A program made the position numbers and the translations under genes. Below, piece after piece: positions 59,411 to 64,000 of a DNA stretch of 64,000 nt (position 1 is the first letter of the stretch; every line of letters begins with the position of its first letter). The DNA comes from UBA11612 sp963976395 (GTDB lineage Bacteria > Pseudomonadota > Alphaproteobacteria > Rhodospirillales > Rhodospirillaceae): the NCBI GenBank assembly GCA_963976395.1, contig CAXBLG010000003.1, forward strand, positions 1 to 64,000, written 5' to 3'. Below the pieces are notes generated by a model. That model worked only from the letters and a program-made list of their open reading frames with translations, ran no database searches and was not told where the DNA came from.

Positions 59411-59932
59411 TTAGCCTCGCATGTGCAGAACGCAAAGAAGCGTGAAAAACCGCCGCGATGTCGGTTGATCTATATCGACATCAGTCTCCAACCGCTCCTT
59501 AAGCATTTGCGCACCTTCATTATGCAAGCCGCGCCGGCCCATATCGATAGCCTCAATCTGCGAGGGTGAGGATGTCTTAATTGCGTCAAAATAACTCTCG
59601 CAGATCAGAAAGTAATCTTTGATGACGGAGCGGAAGGGTTTCACCGGCATGGTAATTTCCTGCTGCGGAACATCTTTGGTGTCACACAGATCGAAAACCA
59701 AGCGATCTTCCGCCAACTTGAGTTTTAAATGATATGGACCGGGTGAAGCTCCTTCGCCTTTAAGAACAAATTTGTTCTCTTCCAACAGATCAAATAGCGC
59801 GACTTCACGTTCGTGCTCGACCTCAGGACGGCGGCGCAGAAAGGATTTCTCATCGAGTTGAATCTTAACAATAGAGCGCGGGCGCTGATCTTGATCCGTC
59901 GGCGTCATATTGTCGCCCGGAGCACTCATCAC
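59411..59932 (-). CDS. UPF0262 family protein
   Basis: The 173-aa protein belongs to the alphaproteobacterial UPF0262 family, with marks SIVKIQLDEKSFLRRRPEVE, HEREVALFDLLEENKFVLKG and GPYHLKLKLAEDRLVFDL. PFRSVIKDYFLICESYFDAI and GRRGLHNEGAQMLKERLE also match. The function is unknown. Its start overlaps the hisD stop by 4 bp (ATGA), so it is translationally coupled to hisD, and the phosphatase gene follows. Confidence 0.95.
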   Translation of the reverse strand: MMSAPGDNMTPTDQDQRPRSIVKIQLDEKSFLRRRPEVEHEREVALFDLLEENKFVLKGEGASPGPYHLKLKLAEDRLVFDLCDTKDVPQQEITMPVKPFRSVIKDYFLICESYFDAIKTSSPSQIEAIDMGRRGLHNEGAQMLKERLETDVDIDQPTSRRFFTLLCVLHMRG

Positions 59933-61230
59933 CCAAGCCTGCTGTTGAGTCTTAAGGAAATGGAGTTTGCATGAGCCTCGAGCGATTCCGCACGCGCCAG
60001 GGCCAAGGCGTCGGGCCCAATTGCGGCAAGCCCTTCAGGACCGCAGCCGATGAGCGAGGTGCGCTTGAGAAAATCGAACACCCCCAGTCCCGATGAAAAG
60101 CGCGCCGCGCCGGATGTCGGCAGCACGTGGCTCGGTCCGGCAATATAGTCTCCAAGCGCTTCCGGAGAGTGCCGCCCAAGAAAAATTGCGCCGGCATGCC
60201 GAACTTTATTCGCGAGCGTATCCGGGTTCTCGACCGCGAGTTCTAAGTGTTCGGGTGCAATCTCATTGATCAATGCAACCGCCTCTGCAAGCTGACTCAC
60301 GACAATTACGGCGCCATGGTTTTTCCAGCTTTTTGCGGCGGTCTCGCCACGCGGCAGAGTCTTGATTTGTCTGTCCACGGCTACCATCACCTTGTCCGCA
60401 AACGCTTCATCGTCGGTGATAAGAACAGACTGAGAAGAGGCGTCGTGCTCTGCCTGCGCGAGCAGATCAGCGGCAATACACTCAGGGTCATTAGTGCTAT
60501 CCGCCACAACCGTCACTTCGGACGGCCCGGCGATCATATCTATGCCGACCGTGCCAAACACTTGCTTCTTCGCAGAGGCCACATAGGCATTGCCAGGCCC
60601 GACGATCTTATCAACGGGCGCAATTCCTTTTGTGCCATACGCCAACGCGCCAATCGCCTGCGCCCCTCCAATACGATACACCTCGTCAACACCTGCAATC
60701 GCACAAGCGGCCAGCATCAACGGATTGGTTTGCCCCCCAGGGGTCGGCATCGTCACAACCAAACGCCCAACGCCAGCCACCTTGGCCGGAATCGCATTCA
60801 TCAGAACAGAGGAAAACAACGGGGCCGTACCCCCGGGCACGTAAAGTCCGGCAGAATCGACCGGCGTCCAGCGCCACCCAAGACGTACACCCCCAGCATC
60901 GGTATACTCTTCATCTTTCGGCAATTGCCGTTCGTGGTAGTCGCGAATTCTTTGGGCAGCTGTTTTGAGGGCCGTCAGAGTTTCCGCGTTACAGTGCGAC
61001 GCCGCCCCTTCAATTTCCGCTTTCGTAAAAGCTAACGTCTCGGTGGTTAGAGTCTGTAAATCCCAGCGCGCTGTATATTCAAATACAGCCTCATCGCCGC
61101 GCGTCTTAACATCAGCCAACACTTCGGCTACAACACCATCAACGCTTAGCTTATCCTCGCGTCCTTGCTGGACAAGTGCGGAGAACGCTGCGGCAAATCC
61201 TGGGGCTTTCGCTAAAAGTTTCTGAACCAT
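59929..61230 (-). CDS. hisD: Histidinol dehydrogenase HisD
   Basis: HisD catalyses the last two steps of histidine synthesis, oxidising histidinol to histidine with 2 NAD and Zn. I chose ATG 61230, giving 433 aa (E. coli HisD 434), over a TTG at 61269 inside hisG. Visible marks are RGDEAVFEYTARWD, VPGGTAPLFSSVLMNAIPAK, VYRIGGAQAIGALAYGTKGI, DKIVGPGNAYVASAKKQVFG, DMIAGPSEVTVVADSTNDPE and AGPSHVLPTSGAARFSSGLG. HisG precedes it by 4 bp. Confidence 0.97.
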   Translation of the reverse strand: MVQKLLAKAPGFAAAFSALVQQGREDKLSVDGVVAEVLADVKTRGDEAVFEYTARWDLQTLTTETLAFTKAEIEGAASHCNAETLTALKTAAQRIRDYHERQLPKDEEYTDAGGVRLGWRWTPVDSAGLYVPGGTAPLFSSVLMNAIPAKVAGVGRLVVTMPTPGGQTNPLMLAACAIAGVDEVYRIGGAQAIGALAYGTKGIAPVDKIVGPGNAYVASAKKQVFGTVGIDMIAGPSEVTVVADSTNDPECIAADLLAQAEHDASSQSVLITDDEAFADKVMVAVDRQIKTLPRGETAAKSWKNHGAVIVVSQLAEAVALINEIAPEHLELAVENPDTLANKVRHAGAIFLGRHSPEALGDYIAGPSHVLPTSGAARFSSGLGVFDFLKRTSLIGCGPEGLAAIGPDALALARAESLEAHANSISLRLNSRLG

Positions 61231-61234
61231 GGCC

Positions 61235-61894
61235 TCACGGCCCTTCAGCTGCGGTACGGAATTTATCAATCCACCCGCTGATTTCCTGCGACCGCACTTT
61301 GAGAGCCGTGCGATTAACGATAAGGCGTGAAGTGACCTGAGCCAGTGTATCCACCTCTACCAACCCATTGGCTTTGAGCGTATTCCCGGTGGAGACCAAG
61401 TCTACAATGCGCGGACATAAGCCCAGCACGGGCGCAAGTTCCATGGCCCCGTTCAATTTGACGCATTCCGCCTGGATGCCCCTGTCTGCAAACCAGCGGC
61501 TGGTTGTGTTTGGATACTTCGTCGCAATACGGACGTGACTGAGTCGCCCGAGATCGAGGCCGTCGGCGAGATCTTTCGGCTGTGCAATCGACAAGCGGCA
61601 TTTGCCAATCCCGAGATCGAGCGGGGCGTAAATCTCTGAGTAATCAAATTCGACAAGTACATCGTTACCGGCGATGCCCAGCTGAGCCCCACCGAAGGCG
61701 ACGAATGTCGCTACATCGAACGAGCGGACGCGAATCAGGCTGATATGTGGATGATTCGTCGCAAACAACAGCTTGCGCGAACTTTCATCCGCAAATGCAG
61801 GTTCTGGGTCGATGCCCGCCGCGCTAATAATCGGCAGGGCCTCTCCCAGTATCCGCCCTTTCGGGACGGCGATGACGAGAGGGTCTTGGCTCAT
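61235..61894 (-). CDS. hisG: ATP phosphoribosyltransferase, short form (HisG)
   Basis: HisG begins histidine synthesis, joining ATP and PRPP. The 219-aa short form lacks the C-terminal regulatory domain, so it needs the HisZ subunit, not seen in this window. Visible marks are LVIAVPKGRILGEALPIISA, FVAFGGAQLGIAGNDVLVEF, RIATKYPNTTSRWFADRGIQ, LNGAMELAPVLGL and DLVSTGNTLKANGLVEVDTL (PRPP-binding loop). It is adjacent to hisD (4 bp). Between it and murA (61895-62007) there is no gene. Confidence 0.96.
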   Translation of the reverse strand: MSQDPLVIAVPKGRILGEALPIISAAGIDPEPAFADESSRKLLFATNHPHISLIRVRSFDVATFVAFGGAQLGIAGNDVLVEFDYSEIYAPLDLGIGKCRLSIAQPKDLADGLDLGRLSHVRIATKYPNTTSRWFADRGIQAECVKLNGAMELAPVLGLCPRIVDLVSTGNTLKANGLVEVDTLAQVTSRLIVNRTALKVRSQEISGWIDKFRTAAEGP

Positions 61895-62007
61895 GGGGCG
61901 CTCAATATTGGCGCCCGTACAATAAACGGCGCGCTGGCTGGCCTTTTACACTATTTTTGAGAAGAGTCACCACCCCGGGGGCCACCGGAATGTAGGTGCA
62001 TTGGACG

Positions 62008-63309
62008 TTAAGCACCTGGAATACGCTCAATTCGCGCGCCGCACGCCGCCAGCTTCTCTTCCAGCCGCTCATACCCACGATCGAGGTGATAGACGCGGTT
62101 GACTAGGGTTTCACCCGCTGCCGCCAATCCCGCAAGAATGAGCGAGGATGAAGCCCTCAGATCCGTTGCCATGACCGGTGCGCCCGACAATTTAGCTGCC
62201 CCCCGGATAATCGCGGACGCGCCGTGGACATTCACATCGACGCCAAACCGGGTCAGCTCAGGTACATGCACGAAGCGGTTCTCGAATATCGTTTCGGTGA
62301 TCATGGCCGCACCGGTTGCTGTGGCCATCAAGGCCATCCACTGGGCCTGCATGTCGGTGGGAAATCCGGGATAGGGCTCGGTCATCACATCAACACCCGA
62401 AAGTCCATTTTCCGCCGAGACCGTGAAGCCCTCGTCCGTCTGCTCAATTTTCACGCCAGCTTGGCGCATCGCGTCTAAAACAGACTCCATCAAGTCGTAG
62501 CGCGTCCCCTTTAAGGCGATACAACCTCGGGTAATCGCGGCCGCAATGGCGTATGTGCCCGTCTCAATGCGATCCGGAATGACGGCCACCCGAGCGCCGT
62601 GCAATGACTTTACGCCGCTAATCCGCAGCGTTCCCGACCCCAGGCCAGAGATTTGCGCTCCCATAGCGTTCAAGCATTCGGCGAGATTGGTAATTTCCGG
62701 CTCGCGCGCCGCGTTTTCCAGAACCGTTTCCCCTTCGGCGAGCGCGGCTGCCATGAGGAGATTTTCTGTCGCCCCGACGGTCACTTTTGGGAAAACAATA
62801 TTGGCCCCTTTGAGGCCACCCGGTGCCGAGGCGTGAATATACCCCTCTTTAAGGGAGATGCGTGCGCCAAGGCTCTCCAGGGCTTTGAGATGTAGGTCCA
62901 CAGGGCGCGTTCCAATCGCGCAGCCGCCCGGCAGTGACACCTTGGCTTCACCCATACGCGCGAGAAGCGGGCCTAATACCAAAACCGACGCCCGCATCCG
63001 GCGCACCAGATCGTAAGGCGCGGTAACGTTTGTGATGTTGCCGCCGGTCAGAGTCATTGTACGGCCGGTCGCGCCAGCCGCACCCGTTTCGCTACCTGCC
63101 CCCACTGCGGACTGATCAATGTGCACACCATGCTGCCGCAGCAGATTCGCCATCGTCCCGATATCGGCGAGTTCAGGCATATTGGTCAGAGTGAGCGGCT
63201 CGTCGCTTAGCATGCCGGCCGCCATTAGCGGCAGCGCGGCGTTTTTGGCACCACCAATCACAATTTCGCCGCGCAGCGGTATTCCGCCGTGTATTCGAAT
63301 GGCGTCCAC
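62008..63309 (-). CDS. murA: UDP-N-acetylglucosamine 1-carboxyvinyltransferase MurA
   Basis: MurA transfers enolpyruvate to UDP-GlcNAc, the first committed step of peptidoglycan synthesis. The start is GTG 63309 with AGGAAG upstream; a frame extending to 63387 adds 26 unrelated residues. The 433-aa protein shows IRIHGGIPLRGEIVIGGAKN, VSLPGGCAIGTRPVDLHLKA (the catalytic Cys, the fosfomycin target), ENLLMAAALAEGETVLENAA, GFPTDMQAQWMALMATATGA and ADLRASSSLILAGLAAAGET. dcd lies upstream on the same strand. Confidence 0.97.
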   Translation of the reverse strand: MDAIRIHGGIPLRGEIVIGGAKNAALPLMAAGMLSDEPLTLTNMPELADIGTMANLLRQHGVHIDQSAVGAGSETGAAGATGRTMTLTGGNITNVTAPYDLVRRMRASVLVLGPLLARMGEAKVSLPGGCAIGTRPVDLHLKALESLGARISLKEGYIHASAPGGLKGANIVFPKVTVGATENLLMAAALAEGETVLENAAREPEITNLAECLNAMGAQISGLGSGTLRISGVKSLHGARVAVIPDRIETGTYAIAAAITRGCIALKGTRYDLMESVLDAMRQAGVKIEQTDEGFTVSAENGLSGVDVMTEPYPGFPTDMQAQWMALMATATGAAMITETIFENRFVHVPELTRFGVDVNVHGASAIIRGAAKLSGAPVMATDLRASSSLILAGLAAAGETLVNRVYHLDRGYERLEEKLAACGARIERIPGA

Positions 63310-63395
63310 TGGTTTTTTCTTCCTATCTGAAACTTGCGACCAGACCGGCCACCCACACGTGTATATGAACAGGCTTTTGCGGCACACTCATGGCG

Positions 63396-63950
63396 CTATA
63401 GCCGCGGCAATGTGACGCCCTTTTGGCCTTGATACTTGCCTTTGCGATCACTGTAAGAGGTTTCACAAACACTGTCCGCTTTCAAAAAGATGAACTGCGC
63501 CGCTCCTTCATTCGCATAAATGCGGGCGGGCAACGGCGTTGTGTTGGAAAACTCAAGGGTCACGTGCCCCTCCCATTCCGGCTCTAAGGGCGTAACATTC
63601 ACGATTATACCACAGCGGGCGTAGGTTGATTTACCAAGGCAGATCACAAGGACGTCCCTGGGAATGCGGAAATATTCCACCGTCCGCGCTAAGGCGAAGC
63701 TGTTTGGAGGAATCACACACACCTCGGCCTTGCGATCGACAAAGCCGGTGGAGGAGAAATCCTTGGGATCAACGACAGCAGAATCAACATTGGTGAAAAT
63801 CTTGAAATCATCAGATACGCGAGCATCGTATCCATACGACGATACACCGTAGGAAATGACACCTTCACGCTGCAGACCATCGGTAAAGGGCTCAATCATC
63901 CCTTTCTCCGTGGCCATTTTACGGATCCAGGTATCCGGCATCACTGACAT
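63396..63950 (-). CDS. dcd: dCTP deaminase
   Basis: Dcd deaminates dCTP to dUTP, supplying dTTP synthesis. The 184-aa trimeric-dUTPase-fold protein shows SVMPDTWIRKMATEKGMIEP, ISYGVSSYGYDARVSDDFKI, FVDRKAEVCVIPPNSFALAR, LGKSTYARCGIIVNVTPLEP and HVTLEFSNTTPLPARIYANE. The length fits the family. Upstream, 63951-64000 shows no start of another gene on this strand. Confidence 0.97.
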   Translation of the reverse strand: MSVMPDTWIRKMATEKGMIEPFTDGLQREGVISYGVSSYGYDARVSDDFKIFTNVDSAVVDPKDFSSTGFVDRKAEVCVIPPNSFALARTVEYFRIPRDVLVICLGKSTYARCGIIVNVTPLEPEWEGHVTLEFSNTTPLPARIYANEGAAQFIFLKADSVCETSYSDRKGKYQGQKGVTLPRL

Positions 63951-64000
63951 TGGCGGAAAATCCCTCGTGAGAACACCATGGAAGCGACGTCCACGGCCCT

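Noticed and set aside
60247..61035. 262-aa plus-strand frame opposite hisD
   Set aside because: Antisense shadow of hisD with no recognisable motifs.
1..64000. tRNA, rRNA, CRISPR arrays, complete insertion sequences
   Set aside because: I looked in the intergenic gaps for tRNA-like arms, repeat-spacer arrays and transposase frames with terminal inverted repeats and found none; a covariance-model scan would be needed to exclude small RNAs.

Overview
The window is a chromosomal segment of an alphaproteobacterium, probably Rhodospirillales-like, although the genus cannot be named from sequence alone. The main evidence is a CtrA master regulator (14178-14891) and its phosphotransferase ChpT (18736-19401). 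Supporting evidence is clustered GANTC (CcrM-type) sites in front of ctrA, a CtrA box in front of flhA, UPF0262 beside hisD, and a short-form HisG.

Left third (1-24,400), mostly core genome. A phage-type tyrosine integrase runs off the left edge. Flagellar export and placement genes follow (flhA, flhF, flhG and a FliK-like proline-rich protein). Next come a PaaY-type gamma-carbonic-anhydrase-like protein, an unusual J-domain/SH3 membrane protein, a small envelope group (DUF3096, OmpA-like, entericidin) and a Crp/Fnr regulator. fliI-fliJ are transcribed divergently from ctrA. An SxtJ/DUF5989/carbamoyltransferase cassette follows, then a chpT-cheY-cheR operon that joins the cell-cycle phosphorelay to chemotaxis-type genes. 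Housekeeping genes moaA, nadK, a HAD phosphatase, pyrD and a MarR regulator complete the region.

Middle (24,400-32,200): two PAS-rich histidine kinases with nearly identical H-boxes, one of them paired with a single-domain response regulator, plus a glycerate-2-kinase-type protein, HspQ and a peroxiredoxin.

Accessory glycan island (32,300-55,500). galE, an FkbM methyltransferase and a PhyH dioxygenase precede a tightly overlapping five-gene operon (35208-41234). That operon encodes a NeuB sialate-synthase domain fused to a xylose-isomerase-like TIM barrel, a GDP-mannose-dehydratase-like SDR, a divergent DapA-like aldolase, a CMP-sialate-synthetase-like enzyme and a probable glycosyltransferase. 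It looks like a pathway for an activated nonulosonic (or other ulosonic) acid and is the strongest candidate for an undescribed system. After an AT-rich gap come a methylthiotransferase-like radical SAM protein without a TRAM domain, a CmcI-type protein and a CDP-hexose/C-methyl branched-sugar set (RfbF, SDR, C-methyltransferase, 3,5-epimerase). A glycosyltransferase, a GSCFA gene split by a nine-C tract, several more methyltransferases and an N-terminal-SPASM radical SAM protein complete the island. This half looks AT-richer than the flanks and its genes face both ways, as in laterally acquired polysaccharide loci.

Right end (56,000-64,000), core genome again: a small membrane protein with an ActP-type symporter, then leftward maf, infA, low-molecular-weight phosphatase, UPF0262, hisD, hisG, murA and dcd. 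I saw no rRNA, tRNA, CRISPR array or complete insertion sequence. All calls come from reading sequence and recalled family motifs; no database search was run.
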